Positions 34,367 through 43,852 of a DNA stretch of 64,000 bases are shown in pieces. The translations under genes and the position numbers were made by a program. Where the stretch lies: assembly GCA_934436245.1 (NCBI GenBank), contig CAKSAM010000005.1, positions 59,405-123,404 on the forward strand, written 5' to 3'. Numbering within the stretch: the stretch's first letter is position 1; every line of letters begins with the position of its first letter. The notes beneath the pieces were generated by a model, which had not been told where the DNA came from, made no database searches, and was given only the letters and a program-made list of their open reading frames with translations. Origin of the DNA: an uncultured Acetatifactor sp. GTDB taxonomy: Bacteria; Bacillota; Clostridia; Lachnospirales; Lachnospiraceae.

Positions 34367-36751
34367 CTATAAAGTTCCATGGGAGAACAATCCTACCGGT
34401 CCCTGGGGAGGATCCTTGGGATCCTGAGACTCTTCAGAAGCATCGTTTTTCTGCTCTGTTGGCTCCTTCTCATTGGCTCCCCGGGTAGTTGTCTCCTGTG
34501 CGGAAGTCTCTTCTTTTGCAGATTCAGTAGTCTTATTTTCCGCATCCGCTGCAGACGCAGTCTGCTCCTTCGCTTCCTGCAGGCTGTCCCCGAACGTCAG
34601 AGGCTTGAAGGTCGGATCCGTGGAGGTCATAACCTGTTCTCCAATACTCACATCCACGTTGCTGCCCTTTGTAGCACTGCCTGCATCCGATGTCTTTGTA
34701 ACGTTCTTCATCCCTGCTTGGGAAACATCCTTCTCCTCCGGCTCAGGCAGTCCCTTCTCTCTGCGGAAGATCTCCATAAATTCCTTACCGGTGATGGTCT
34801 CACGCTCGATCAGGAACGCTGCCAGCTTATCCATCAGGTCTCTGTTCTCACGAAGCATCTGCAATGCCTGATCGTAGCTCTCCTTGATCATAGCAACGAC
34901 TTCTTCGTCAATGGCCGCTGCAGTCTCATCGCTACAATTTAATGCGGTTCTGCCCTCCAGATACTGGCTCTCTACGGTAGCCAGACCCACGAGCCCAAAG
35001 CGCTTGCTCATACCGTATCGTGTGATCATGTTACGGGCAATAGAAGTAGCTTTTTCAATATCATTGGCTGCACCTGTGGTCACGGTATCAAATACCACTT
35101 CCTCAGCGGCACGTCCGCCCACCAGTCCTACCAGCATATCCCGAAGCTCTGCCTCGGTGTTGAGGTATTTTTCCTCCTCCGGTACCTGCATGACATATCC
35201 CAGTGCACCCATGGTACGGGGTACAATCGTAATCTTCTGCACCGGCTCGGAATTTTTCTGCAGGGCACTGATCAGTGCATGACCGACCTCATGATAGGAT
35301 ACGATACGACGCTCTTCCTTGCTCATGATGCGGTCCTTTTTCTCCTTACCTACCAGCACCTGTTCCACTGCTGCGAACAGATCCTTCTGGCTGACGAATT
35401 CTCTGTCTTCTTTAACCGCATTGATGGCAGCCTCGTTGATCATATTGGCCAGATCAGAACCTACCGCACCACTGGTTGCCAGTGCAATAGCATCCAGATC
35501 CACGGTCTCATCCATCTTCACATCCTTGGAATGTACCTTCAAAATCTCTACACGTCCTTTGAGATCCGGCTTGTCTACAATAATCCGGCGGTCAAAACGA
35601 CCGGGACGAAGCAGCGCCTTGTCCAGGATCTCCGGACGGTTCGTAGCACCCAGGATTAAAATACCCTTAGAGCTGTCGAAGCCATCCATCTCAGACAGTA
35701 ACTGGTTCAATGTCTGTTCCCGCTCTTCATTGCCTCCGCCGTACTTGGAATCACGGCTGCGGCCAATGGCATCGATCTCGTCGATAAATACGATACAGGG
35801 AGCATTCTTGGTTGCTTCCTTGAACAGGTCGCGGACACGGCTAGCGCCCACACCTACATACAATTCAATAAAGTCTGAACCCGTCAGAGAGAAGAACGGC
35901 ACATGAGCCTCTCCTGCCACTGCTTTTGCCAGCAATGTCTTACCGGTTCCGGGAGGTCCAACTAACAGTGCACCTTTGGGAAGCTTTGCACCGATTTTGG
36001 AATATTTCTGTGGATTGTGCAGAAAATCCACGACCTCCACCAAAGATTCTTTTGCTTCATCTTCGCCGGCCACATCTTTGAACGTGACGCCGGTCTCTTT
36101 CTGCACATATACTTTGGCATTGCTCTTGCCGACGCCCATGGGACCTCCGCTGCCGCCCATTTTCCGGAACAGGAATCCGGCTGCCACCCAGATCAGCACC
36201 ACCGGCAGCACCACAGTTACCAGAATTTCCATCAGGAAATTGGAGGTATTACTGGTCACACGGTTTCCCTGTACATCATGCTCCTGCAATCTGGCCGTCA
36301 GGGTATCCAGATCCTCCATCAGCATTGTATAATATATGGTCTGAGACTGTGTCACCTTCTGGGTAATTCCATAGAAACTGACATAACTGCCCGGTGCCGG
36401 GGTAGCTGCTGCCTCCTGCTTCAGCTGTACCGTCACCACACCGCTTTCCTTATTGACTTCCACTGCAGCGACCTTGTCCGCTTCCAGATCCTTCAGAAAA
36501 TCGGTATAAGATACTTCCGTTCCGGTATTAGTGCCGAAGAACGCATTATACAACATCAGTACAACGATCACCGTCATCAGCCCCGACAGGATCAGCATCA
36601 GAATACTGGGGCGCTTCGGCGGACGGTTGCCGTTGCCTCCATTACCATTATTGCCGTTCCCACCATTGCTGCCGCTGCCGGGAGCACCGTTGCCATTGCC
36701 TCCGTTGCCCGGGCCATAGCCGTTATTATATGACTCAATTAATTTTCTCAT
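34367..36751 (-). CDS. ftsH: ATP-dependent zinc metalloprotease FtsH
   Basis: Membrane-anchored AAA+ protease that degrades membrane and regulatory proteins. Residues 9-45 are an unusual Gly/Asn-rich stretch. Helix 1 is at about 50-68, a short extracytoplasmic domain follows, and helix 2 is at about 174-195. The AAA module has Walker A GPPGTGKT at 265-272, FIDEIDAIG and the SRH ATNRPEILDKALLRPGRFDR. The peptidase site is HEVGH near 480 (HExxH). A long Glu/Thr/Ser-rich C-terminal tail of about 120 residues follows. It is 794 residues, longer than the usual 650 because of both tails. The ATG at 36751 has GGAG upstream. Confidence 0.97.
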   Translation of the reverse strand: MRKLIESYNNGYGPGNGGNGNGAPGSGSNGGNGNNGNGGNGNRPPKRPSILMLILSGLMTVIVVLMLYNAFFGTNTGTEVSYTDFLKDLEADKVAAVEVNKESGVVTVQLKQEAAATPAPGSYVSFYGITQKVTQSQTIYYTMLMEDLDTLTARLQEHDVQGNRVTSNTSNFLMEILVTVVLPVVLIWVAAGFLFRKMGGSGGPMGVGKSNAKVYVQKETGVTFKDVAGEDEAKESLVEVVDFLHNPQKYSKIGAKLPKGALLVGPPGTGKTLLAKAVAGEAHVPFFSLTGSDFIELYVGVGASRVRDLFKEATKNAPCIVFIDEIDAIGRSRDSKYGGGNEEREQTLNQLLSEMDGFDSSKGILILGATNRPEILDKALLRPGRFDRRIIVDKPDLKGRVEILKVHSKDVKMDETVDLDAIALATSGAVGSDLANMINEAAINAVKEDREFVSQKDLFAAVEQVLVGKEKKDRIMSKEERRIVSYHEVGHALISALQKNSEPVQKITIVPRTMGALGYVMQVPEEEKYLNTEAELRDMLVGLVGGRAAEEVVFDTVTTGAANDIEKATSIARNMITRYGMSKRFGLVGLATVESQYLEGRTALNCSDETAAAIDEEVVAMIKESYDQALQMLRENRDLMDKLAAFLIERETITGKEFMEIFRREKGLPEPEEKDVSQAGMKNVTKTSDAGSATKGSNVDVSIGEQVMTSTDPTFKPLTFGDSLQEAKEQTASAADAENKTTESAKEETSAQETTTRGANEKEPTEQKNDASEESQDPKDPPQGPVGLFSHGTL

Positions 36752-37015
36752 GTCATCTCCATTTTCTATCTTTATTCTATTGTCTCCAGCTTCCTTTGTT
36801 CTGAGACAGCAAACATATCGCAATGATTCAGGAAAACGTTGAAAAATGATATTTTCACATCTATCCGGATCCTTACAATCTATTTCATTATAGAGATAAC
36901 TTATTGATAAATCAATAGTTCAAATATGAAAAAAATATGAAAGACAGCATATCTCTGTGGCTACAGACAAATGCCCGGAATTCGCAAAAAACGAACTTCC
37001 GGGCACAACAAACAA
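36752..37015. other. ftsH upstream region with an AT-rich segment and a hairpin
   Basis: Contains the putative ftsH promoter area, not clearly resolvable, and a hairpin at 36972-37005 (TGCCCGGAA/TTCCGGGCA) directly downstream of the nagA remnant, which may be its old terminator. Confidence 0.5.
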
Positions 37016-37310
37016 TTATAGAATCACGCCTTTCAGAATGACCTGACGGCGATGCAACTCTTTGTCGGCAATCACGATATTCGCATATTTGCCTGCTTCC
37101 AGGGATCCGACCTCGTCCCGGACTCCGATGCTGACAGCCGGGTTCATTGTGGCTGCCCGGATGGCCTGTTCCTTCGGTACGCCCATCTCCACAGCTTTTC
37201 GCATACAGTCATACAGATTCGTGGCACTTCCGGCAATAGTTCCGTCTGCCAGGGTAGCTAAGGCTCCACGCACGGTAACATCCTGTCCACCCAGAGTATA
37301 TCGTCTTCTG
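37016..37310 (-). pseudogene. nagA: C-terminal remnant of N-acetylglucosamine-6-phosphate deacetylase
   Basis: Reading from about 37310 the frame gives YTLGGQDVTVRGALATLADGTIAGSATNL (split: YTLGGQDVTVRG, ATLADGTIAGSATNL), then AIRAATMNPAVSIGVRDEVGSLEAGKYANIVIAD. This is the C-terminal end of NagA. Only about 98 of some 380 residues remain, and the metal-binding N-terminal part is gone. The small open frame from an internal start at 37273 is therefore not a functional gene. Upstream sequence is AT-rich and unrelated. Confidence 0.82.
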
Positions 37311-37474
37311 CTTTTTCAGAACTTTTTTGTTCTGGTTTTTTGTAATTTCATTATAGAAAAGGAACGCTTTGTTTAAAATTGCTCATTATGTGATTATTTG
37401 CCCAAAATTGTTAGATATAATAATGATTTCCAAAATTTTTTTACTTTCCAGTAGATTTTTGGGAAACACTAAAC

Positions 37475-37480
37475 TATAAT
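37475..37480 (+). promoter_or_regulatory. Putative -10 element of the DUF1846 gene
   Basis: TATAAT about 50 bases before the start codon in an AT-rich stretch; no good -35 hexamer is visible at 17 bases. Confidence 0.4.
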
Positions 37481-37531
37481 AGAACATCATGGGATTTTAG
37501 TTGCAAAGATCCGTAGAGAAAGGTTTCAGCA

Positions 37532-39016
37532 ATGTACAAAGTAGGTTTTGACAATGACAAATATCTCAGCATGCAGTCTGAGAAGATTAAGGAGCGCATT
37601 GCACAGTTCGGTGGCAAGCTGTATCTGGAGTTTGGAGGCAAGCTGTTCGATGATTATCACGCTTCCCGCGTTCTGCCCGGTTTCCATCCGGACAGTAAGA
37701 TCAATATGCTGGCACAGTTAAAGGACGAGGCCGAAATCGTCATCGTCATCAATGCAGCGGATATCGAAAAAAATAAAGTCCGTTCCGATTTAGGCATTAC
37801 TTATGATCTGGATGTATTACGTCTGATCGATGCATTCCGTGGCTATGGTCTGTATGTCGGCAGCGTATGTCTGACCCGTTTTGCCGGACAGCCCAGTGCC
37901 ATTGCTTATCAGAAAAAACTGGAGTCGCTGGGAATGAAGGTATACCGCCATTATTCCATTCCCGGATATCCTTCCAATATTCCTTTCATCGTAAGCGATG
38001 AAGGTTACGGTAAAAATGATTATATTGAAACATCCCGTTCTCTGGTAGTCGTTACTGCTCCCGGACCGGGAAGCGGCAAGATGGCTACCTGTCTCTCCCA
38101 GCTGTATCACGAATACAAGAGAGGCATCAAAGCCGGTTATGCCAAGTATGAGACTTTCCCGATCTGGAATATTCCGTTAAAGCATCCGGTGAACCTGGCT
38201 TATGAAGCCGCTACCGCAGACTTAAACGATGTCAATATGATTGATCCGTTCCACCTGGAGGCTTACGGTGAGACCACGATCAATTACAATCGTGACGTGG
38301 AGATCTTCCCCGTAGTCAGCGCTATGTTCGAGAAGATCATGGGTAGCTGCCCTTACAAGTCTCCTACTGACATGGGTGTCAATATGGCAGGCTTCGGTAT
38401 CGTCGATGATGAAGCTGTCCGTGACGCCGCCAAACAGGAAATCATCCGCCGCTACTACCACACTCTGTGCCAGAAGCGCCAGGGTACCGCCAGTGACGAC
38501 CAGATCTTAAAGCTTGAGCTTCTGATGAAGCAGGCAGGTGTCACCATCGACGATCGTGCAGTAGTCAGTGCAGCCAATATCAAAGCAGAGACCACCGGGG
38601 AACCGGCAGCTGCGATCCAGCTTCCGGACGGCAGAGTCCTCACCGGACGGACCAGTACTCTGCTGGGTGCTTCTTCTGCATTATTATTAAATGCCTTAAA
38701 GGCTCTGGCCGGCATTCCGGACGAAGTACAGCTGATCTCACCTACCGCCATCGGTCCTATCCAGGATCTGAAGACGAACTACCTGGGGAACCGCAATCCC
38801 AGGCTGCATACAGATGAAACGCTGATCGCCCTTTCCATCTGTGCAGCTACGGATGATACCGCGAAGGCTGCTGTAGAGCAGTTGAAGAACCTGAAAGGTT
38901 CCGAAGTGCACTCCAGCGTGATCCTGTCCCAGATCGACATGAATACCTTCCGCAAATTAGGTGTAAATCTGACATGCGAACCTCATTATCAGAACCAGAA
39001 GCTGTATCACAACTAA
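37532..39016 (+). CDS. DUF1846 domain-containing protein
   Basis: A 494-residue soluble protein of the DUF1846 family, widespread in Firmicutes and of unknown function. Recognisable blocks are FGGKLFDDYHASRVLPGFHPDSKI near residue 30, VVTAPGPGSGKMATCLSQLYHEYKRG near 175 (a P-loop-like glycine stretch), and DPFHLEAYGETTINYNRDVEIFPV near 235. AAAGG precedes the ATG. A terminator follows at 39054. It is probably monocistronic. Structural work on relatives suggests nucleotide-related folds, but no activity can be assigned. Confidence 0.92.
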   Translation: MYKVGFDNDKYLSMQSEKIKERIAQFGGKLYLEFGGKLFDDYHASRVLPGFHPDSKINMLAQLKDEAEIVIVINAADIEKNKVRSDLGITYDLDVLRLIDAFRGYGLYVGSVCLTRFAGQPSAIAYQKKLESLGMKVYRHYSIPGYPSNIPFIVSDEGYGKNDYIETSRSLVVVTAPGPGSGKMATCLSQLYHEYKRGIKAGYAKYETFPIWNIPLKHPVNLAYEAATADLNDVNMIDPFHLEAYGETTINYNRDVEIFPVVSAMFEKIMGSCPYKSPTDMGVNMAGFGIVDDEAVRDAAKQEIIRRYYHTLCQKRQGTASDDQILKLELLMKQAGVTIDDRAVVSAANIKAETTGEPAAAIQLPDGRVLTGRTSTLLGASSALLLNALKALAGIPDEVQLISPTAIGPIQDLKTNYLGNRNPRLHTDETLIALSICAATDDTAKAAVEQLKNLKGSEVHSSVILSQIDMNTFRKLGVNLTCEPHYQNQKLYHN

Positions 39017-39053
39017 ATATTTTGTCATTCTACTATAAATTATGGCAGTTATT

Positions 39054-39093
39054 GAGCGAAGGTGCTCCCCAAGGGGAGTTCCTCGCTCTTTTT
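39054..39093 (+). terminator. Intrinsic terminator after the DUF1846 gene
   Basis: GAGCGA...GCTCCCC pairs with GGGGAG...TCGCTC around a short loop, followed by TTTTT. Confidence 0.88.
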
Positions 39094-39100
39094 ATATGCA

Positions 39101-39204
39101 TAACTATTTACAGAACGAAGTAACCACCATGAGCAAATAACATGCAGGCATGTTATTCAGAAAAACTCTGAAAGAGCGGTTTTGCGATGGAACTGAATAG
39201 TTAC
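39101..39204 (+). repeat. R1 repeat family, copy in the pyrG leader
   Basis: Left end TAACTATTTACAGAA, right end ACTGAATAGTTA. Inside it has CGAAGTAACCACCATGAGCAAA, the hairpin TAACATG/CATGTTA and GCGGTTTTGCG. It lacks the first long stem. The right end is about 10 bases from the pyrG ribosome site, so it is probably transcribed as leader. Confidence 0.75.
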
Positions 39205-39227
39205 TATATCAAAAGGAGGAGAACATT

Positions 39228-40838
39228 ATGGCAGTAAAGTATGTGTTTGTGACCGGAGGAGTCGTATCCGGTCTGGGAAAAGGAATTACCGCAGCTTCCC
39301 TGGGAAGACTGTTAAAAGCAAGAGGTTACAAAGTAACCATGCAGAAATTCGATCCTTATATTAATATTGATCCCGGCACCATGAACCCGATCCAGCACGG
39401 AGAAGTATTCGTCACAGAGGATGGCACGGAGACCGATCTGGACCTGGGACATTATGAACGTTTTATTGATGAGAATCTGGATAAAAATTCCAACGTTACC
39501 ACCGGTAAGGTATACTGGTCCGTATTGCAGAAGGAGCGTCGCGGTGATTACGGCGGAGGTACTGTACAGGTCATCCCCCATATCACCAATGAGATCAAGA
39601 GCCGCTTTTACCGCAACTTTACCGACGATGAGACTCGCATCGCCATCATCGAGGTCGGCGGTACCGTAGGTGACATCGAAAGCCAGCCTTTCCTGGAATC
39701 CATTCGTCAGTTCCAGCATGAGGTAGGCCATGATAATGCCATTCTGATCCATGTAACGCTGATTCCTTATCTGAGCGCTTCTCAGGAACTGAAGACCAAG
39801 CCTACCCAGGCCAGTGTTAAGGATCTGCAGGGCATGGGCATCCAGCCGGATATCATCGTCTGCAGAAGTGAGCATCCTCTGGATCAGTCCATCAAGGACA
39901 AGATTGCTTTGTTCTGTAACGTGCCTCAGAGTCATGTATTGCAGAATCTGGATGTGGAGTATCTGTATGAGGCTCCGTTAGCTATGGAAAAAGAGCATCT
40001 GGCACAGGTAGCCTGTGAATGTCTGCATCTGGATTGTCCGGAACCGGATCTGACAGACTGGAAGAAGATGGTGGAGGATCTGCGTCATCCCACCGATGAA
40101 GTGCAGGTGGCTCTGGTCGGAAAATATGTCTCCCTGCATGATGCCTATATCAGTGTCGTGGAGGCTTTGAAGCATGGCGGTATCACCAATCATGCTACGG
40201 TACATATCAAATGGATCGACTCCGAGACAGTAACGCCTGAAAATGTGGAAGAACTGTTAGGTGACTGCAACGGCGTCCTGGTACCCGGCGGTTTCGGTTC
40301 CCGGGGTATCGAAGGCAAGATCCTGGCGATTCAGTATGCAAGAACCCATGGGGTTCCCTTCCTGGGACTGTGTCTGGGAATGCAGCTGACCATCGTAGAA
40401 TATGCAAGAAATGTCATCGGGTATACAGATGCCCACAGTGTGGAACTGGATCCTAACACTACACATCCTGTGATCGCTCTGATGCCGGATCAGAGCGGTG
40501 TCGAGGATATCGGCGGCACCTTAAGACTGGGTGCATACCCTTGTGTACTGGATAAGGATTCCCGTGCTTATCAGCTCTACGGACAGGAGAACATCTCTGA
40601 GAGACATCGTCATCGTTACGAGGTGAACAACGATTATCGTGCCGTCCTCACCGAACACGGTCTGCGTCTATCCGGTCTGTCCCCCGACGGACGTATCGTG
40701 GAAATGTGCGAGCTCACCGAACATCCCTTCTTCGTAGCCACCCAGGGACATCCCGAGCTCAAGTCCAGACCCAACAGACCTCATCCTCTGTTTAAGGGAT
40801 TCGTGGAAGCTGCTTTGGCGAATAAGCATCAGAAGTAA
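39228..40838 (+). CDS. pyrG: CTP synthase
   Basis: Makes CTP from UTP with glutamine as nitrogen donor. The N-terminal amidoligase domain starts [21 protein letters not shown] and has the conserved [19 protein letters not shown] block. The C-terminal class I glutaminase has PGGFGSRG, the nucleophile Cys in FLGLCLGMQ, and the His/Glu pair in the HPE of [10 protein letters not shown]. It is 536 residues, full length. AAGGAGG stands before the ATG. An R1 repeat fills the gap to the previous terminator. Confidence 0.97.
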   Translation: MAVKYVFVTGGVVSGLGKGITAASLGRLLKARGYKVTMQKFDPYINIDPGTMNPIQHGEVFVTEDGTETDLDLGHYERFIDENLDKNSNVTTGKVYWSVLQKERRGDYGGGTVQVIPHITNEIKSRFYRNFTDDETRIAIIEVGGTVGDIESQPFLESIRQFQHEVGHDNAILIHVTLIPYLSASQELKTKPTQASVKDLQGMGIQPDIIVCRSEHPLDQSIKDKIALFCNVPQSHVLQNLDVEYLYEAPLAMEKEHLAQVACECLHLDCPEPDLTDWKKMVEDLRHPTDEVQVALVGKYVSLHDAYISVVEALKHGGITNHATVHIKWIDSETVTPENVEELLGDCNGVLVPGGFGSRGIEGKILAIQYARTHGVPFLGLCLGMQLTIVEYARNVIGYTDAHSVELDPNTTHPVIALMPDQSGVEDIGGTLRLGAYPCVLDKDSRAYQLYGQENISERHRHRYEVNNDYRAVLTEHGLRLSGLSPDGRIVEMCELTEHPFFVATQGHPELKSRPNRPHPLFKGFVEAALANKHQK

Positions 40839-40886
40839 TTCACCACCTTAAGTCTTTCTTGTGTTTTGTGGTAAAGAAGACAAAAT

Positions 40887-40937
40887 AACAAATTCCGTAC
40901 AAAAACTTCCAATCATGCTTTTTGTACGGAATTTGTT
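40887..40937. terminator. 19-bp perfect hairpin between convergent pyrG and the U32-like gene
   Basis: AACAAATTCCGTACAAAAA pairs fully with TTTTTGTACGGAATTTGTT, loop of 13. It is placed to end transcription from both sides and shares the GTACAAAAA core with 33324-33372. Confidence 0.8.
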
Positions 40938-40989
40938 GATTTTCTTAAACACACCGCATTCCGGACATGATCCATAATAGTACTCCTTA

Positions 40990-41895
40990 TTAAAATAAAT
41001 CTAACATATTATCTAAATAGATTTCTTCTCTGACCTGCAGCTGGTACTCCGGTTTCGTCATATAGTACAGTAAAAATTCCAGAACCAGTGCACTGCCCAA
41101 TCCCCGGCCTTCGATCTTATAATTGGGAAATCCCATGGGCAGATAGATCTTCTGAATATCTTCTACGCTGATAAATCCGGGATTTTTCATGGCTTTGGAG
41201 AAACGATAGCCTTCCTCCGCTCCCGGCGAAGTACAGCTAAAATCCGACTCCTCTCCCAGATTCCTGCGGCTGACGGCTTCGTAACATTCCTTCCTGTCCT
41301 TACAGCCAAAATAGCAGCATTCATTGCACAGAAATTCCACTTTTCCTTTCTGTGGTTCTGTCAGCATATTTAATTTTTCATAAGCCTTGTTCAGGCGGAA
41401 ATCCGGTACAACATAGCGAAAATCGTCTCTGTTGATCTCCTTTTTTAACGCTTCAAAATCTGTCAGAACCTTTGTGGTGGAGGATACCAGATAAAGTTCC
41501 GGATAATGACTTCTCAGATACTGTATCAACAGGTCTGAATGGACGATCACACCATTCTCCGGCTCTGCATTTTCCGCAAACAAGGCACAGAGTTCATTGC
41601 ATTTTCTGTCCGAAAGATGTTCCTCGCGAAGAAGGGAGTTACTAAAGGTCAGACGTGCTGAAATGCCGTATTCCTGTAACAACGCCAGCACTTTTCTTGC
41701 ATCGTGATCCTCCAGCGAAATGCGGCCGCCGCCCCAGATGCAGTCCGGCGTGGCACCATAGATGGAACCAATATCGCACCAGTCGTAAAAATATTCCCGG
41801 TGTTCCCGGAATAATGGCAGAAATATCCGGTATAGTTCATAGAATTCAAACAGACCAGGAAGATGGTAATAAGCTGTTTTTTGCATATGCCTCAT
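40990..41895 (-). CDS. Unknown protein resembling U32/UbiV-like TIM-barrel family
   Basis: A 301-residue soluble protein. The order of motifs recalls the peptidase U32/UbiU-UbiV group: YGISARLTFSNSLL early, YLVSSTTKVLTDFEALKK in the middle, PDFRLNKAYEKLN, and FLCNECCYFGCKDRKECYE with four cysteines that could hold a metal or Fe-S cluster. UbiV-like proteins bind [4Fe-4S]; that here is inference. The ATG at 41895 has GGAG 6 bases upstream; an ATG at 41907 is also open. It lies downstream of the HD-GYP gene in the same direction. Confidence 0.5.
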   Translation of the reverse strand: MRHMQKTAYYHLPGLFEFYELYRIFLPLFREHREYFYDWCDIGSIYGATPDCIWGGGRISLEDHDARKVLALLQEYGISARLTFSNSLLREEHLSDRKCNELCALFAENAEPENGVIVHSDLLIQYLRSHYPELYLVSSTTKVLTDFEALKKEINRDDFRYVVPDFRLNKAYEKLNMLTEPQKGKVEFLCNECCYFGCKDRKECYEAVSRRNLGEESDFSCTSPGAEEGYRFSKAMKNPGFISVEDIQKIYLPMGFPNYKIEGRGLGSALVLEFLLYYMTKPEYQLQVREEIYLDNMLDLF

Positions 41896-41941
41896 ACTAA
41901 TCTCCATTCCGCAGACGATTCCTTCCGTCGGAGGAATCGCA

Positions 41942-41962
41942 AATCAAATTTCAAATTTGATT
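41942..41962. promoter_or_regulatory. AT-rich 21-bp palindrome before the U32-like gene
   Basis: AATCAAATTT C AAATTTGATT, perfect, in the 91-base gap between two minus-strand genes; possible operator or weak terminator. Confidence 0.4.
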
Positions 41963-41986
41963 CTGCAATAATCGCCCTCACATCTT

Positions 41987-43189
41987 TTATCCCCGGAAGC
42001 AGTCTTCGACCTGCTTCACGATCGTTTCATCCAGCCAGCCCTTATTCGCCATATCCCGCAGAATCTCACAAGCTTTTTCGTAAGGCATGCCCTGTTTATA
42101 GGGACGGCTTTCAGTCAGTGCCTGATAGATGTCTATACAGGCCATCATGCGCTCCTGCGTGTTCAGTTCTGCGGCGGTCTTCCCGAAAGGATATCCAGTT
42201 CCGTCCAGCCGCTCATGGTGAAATGCCGCCCAGTCGCGGATCTCGTCAAAATCATCTACGCCTGACAGAATATAATAGGTATATGCCGCATGATGTTTCA
42301 TCACAGCAAATTCGTCCTCCGTAAGCCTTCCCGGCTTCTCCAGGATCTCATTACCTACCGCCACTTTTCCGATATCATGTAAAGCGCCCGCCAGGTACAT
42401 TTTCTGCACGGTCTCTTCATCAAAGCCCATATAGCGGCTTAGGCGCTCCGCATCCTCCGCCACACCAATGGAATGGGTGCTGGTAAAGGGTGACTTGTAA
42501 TCAACGATCTGTGCAAAAAAACGGGCCAGTTCCTTGATCTGTGCAAAACTCAACTCCTGTTTGATACGGGGAATCTTCTCCCACAGACTTTTCTCAAAGC
42601 TATCCTCTCCCAGCGTCAGAAAATGCGGCAGGGGAAACGCCTGTAAGAAAGCATCCACACATTCTTTGTCCACAACGGTTCCTTCATTTTTGTGAAGATA
42701 TCCACAAGCTTTATTGAAAATATCCTCCGTAAAGCCCTTTGCACCGTATGCCCGGTCCAACAGATCGCTTAAATGAATGATGCGGGAAAAAACCGGAATC
42801 TCTTCCCATGTTTTTCCAAACGGTCCACTCCCATTGGCATTTTCATGGTGATACAGAATTACATTCTTCACATCCGTATGAAAGGGAAGTCTCTGTATAT
42901 TTTTTTCACCCAGGGTACAGTGAATTCCTACCTGAGAAGCTTGCGGAACGTTTGCAACATCCTTATGTAATTCTTCCTGAATATACTGTGTCAGTGCATT
43001 ATCATGAAGCAGGGCACATGCTGCCAGATCCTGCAGGCTCTCTCCGCTGATTTCCAACTGTTCTGCCATGCAGACACTCATATAGGCCACACGCTTCGCA
43101 TGTTTGCTGGCCACATGCACCAGCTCCGCCTCTACACAGTCCAACGCATACGAGCAGGCTGCCAGTAATCCTAATACATCCAATACCAT
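41987..43189 (-). CDS. HD-GYP-type protein with two HD domains
   Basis: Probable cyclic-di-GMP (or related nucleotide) phosphodiesterase, 400 residues. The first HD-like domain (ASKHAKRVAYM; CALLHDNALT; YHHENANGSGPFG) is partly degenerate. The second is a clear HD-GYP domain: STHSIGVAEDAERL, GALHDIGKVAV, and HHERLDGTGYPFG with the GYP-type motif. There is no membrane helix and no separate sensor domain apart from the first HD. The gene starts 4 bases after the MreB-like gene, so the two are co-translated. Confidence 0.88.
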   Translation of the reverse strand: MVLDVLGLLAACSYALDCVEAELVHVASKHAKRVAYMSVCMAEQLEISGESLQDLAACALLHDNALTQYIQEELHKDVANVPQASQVGIHCTLGEKNIQRLPFHTDVKNVILYHHENANGSGPFGKTWEEIPVFSRIIHLSDLLDRAYGAKGFTEDIFNKACGYLHKNEGTVVDKECVDAFLQAFPLPHFLTLGEDSFEKSLWEKIPRIKQELSFAQIKELARFFAQIVDYKSPFTSTHSIGVAEDAERLSRYMGFDEETVQKMYLAGALHDIGKVAVGNEILEKPGRLTEDEFAVMKHHAAYTYYILSGVDDFDEIRDWAAFHHERLDGTGYPFGKTAAELNTQERMMACIDIYQALTESRPYKQGMPYEKACEILRDMANKGWLDETIVKQVEDCFRG

Positions 43190-43193
43190 TTCT

Positions 43194-43784
43194 TTATTTC
43201 TCCGTTACTCTTTTGTTATATTCTTCTTCCAGTCCCCACCGCTTACAGTTTTCTGCCAGTTCCGCCAGAGAATATCTGAGGTAATCCATGGGCTGTTCCT
43301 TGGTGATCTCCACGGCGAAACGAAGATTTTTATATGTATTCTTCATTCCCCAGATGACATCCTCCCAGGGGGGGCCTTCGGGAATTCCCTGCACGGATTC
43401 ATCTGCATAGACCACATTTTTGGCTCCCGCCTGATACAGAAGATCGAAATAGGCTTTCATTTCCACTTCGTTCAGCTTCTCGTGAATAAAAATAAGCCCT
43501 TCTCCATATCCCGTAAAAGAAGACTTACCCAGATATCGACACAGCATCTTCTTTAACATTTTTTCCGCACAGGTATAGTCGCTGACTCTTCCCAATATGA
43601 TTGGAGAAAAACCAATAGAATCAGCCGGAAGAGTGTAAAGCATGCCTTCACACTCTTTTCCGGCTTTTATCATTTTCCCTGTTTTCTCAAAAATCACCAG
43701 GGATTTCTCATCATATTTTACTTTTTTCTTATAATCATAGATTTTAATATCTGCGCAAAGCTCTAAAGGGGTAAACTTTTCCAT
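43194..43784 (-). CDS. Truncated MreB-like protein
   Basis: A 196-residue soluble protein. Its middle aligns by eye with MreB subdomain I: SLVIFEKTGKMIKAGKECEGM matches the MreB strand with KTGKVLAVGEEAKEM, CAEKMLKKML matches TEKMLKYFI, and EVEMKAYFDLLYQAGAKNVVYADESVQGI matches TEVEKRAVIEAAEQAGAKEV...EEP. The phosphate-1 loop DLGTANT is absent and the C-terminal half of MreB (about 150 residues) is missing, so it is unlikely to form normal filaments. It is coupled to an HD-GYP gene. Function unknown. Confidence 0.65.
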   Translation of the reverse strand: MEKFTPLELCADIKIYDYKKKVKYDEKSLVIFEKTGKMIKAGKECEGMLYTLPADSIGFSPIILGRVSDYTCAEKMLKKMLCRYLGKSSFTGYGEGLIFIHEKLNEVEMKAYFDLLYQAGAKNVVYADESVQGIPEGPPWEDVIWGMKNTYKNLRFAVEITKEQPMDYLRYSLAELAENCKRWGLEEEYNKRVTEK

Positions 43785-43852
43785 CCCGGTACCTCCGTTC
43801 GTTTCCGGAAATAAGTATACCTCTTCTGCCCTGCCAGTTCAATCCGGTTCTT

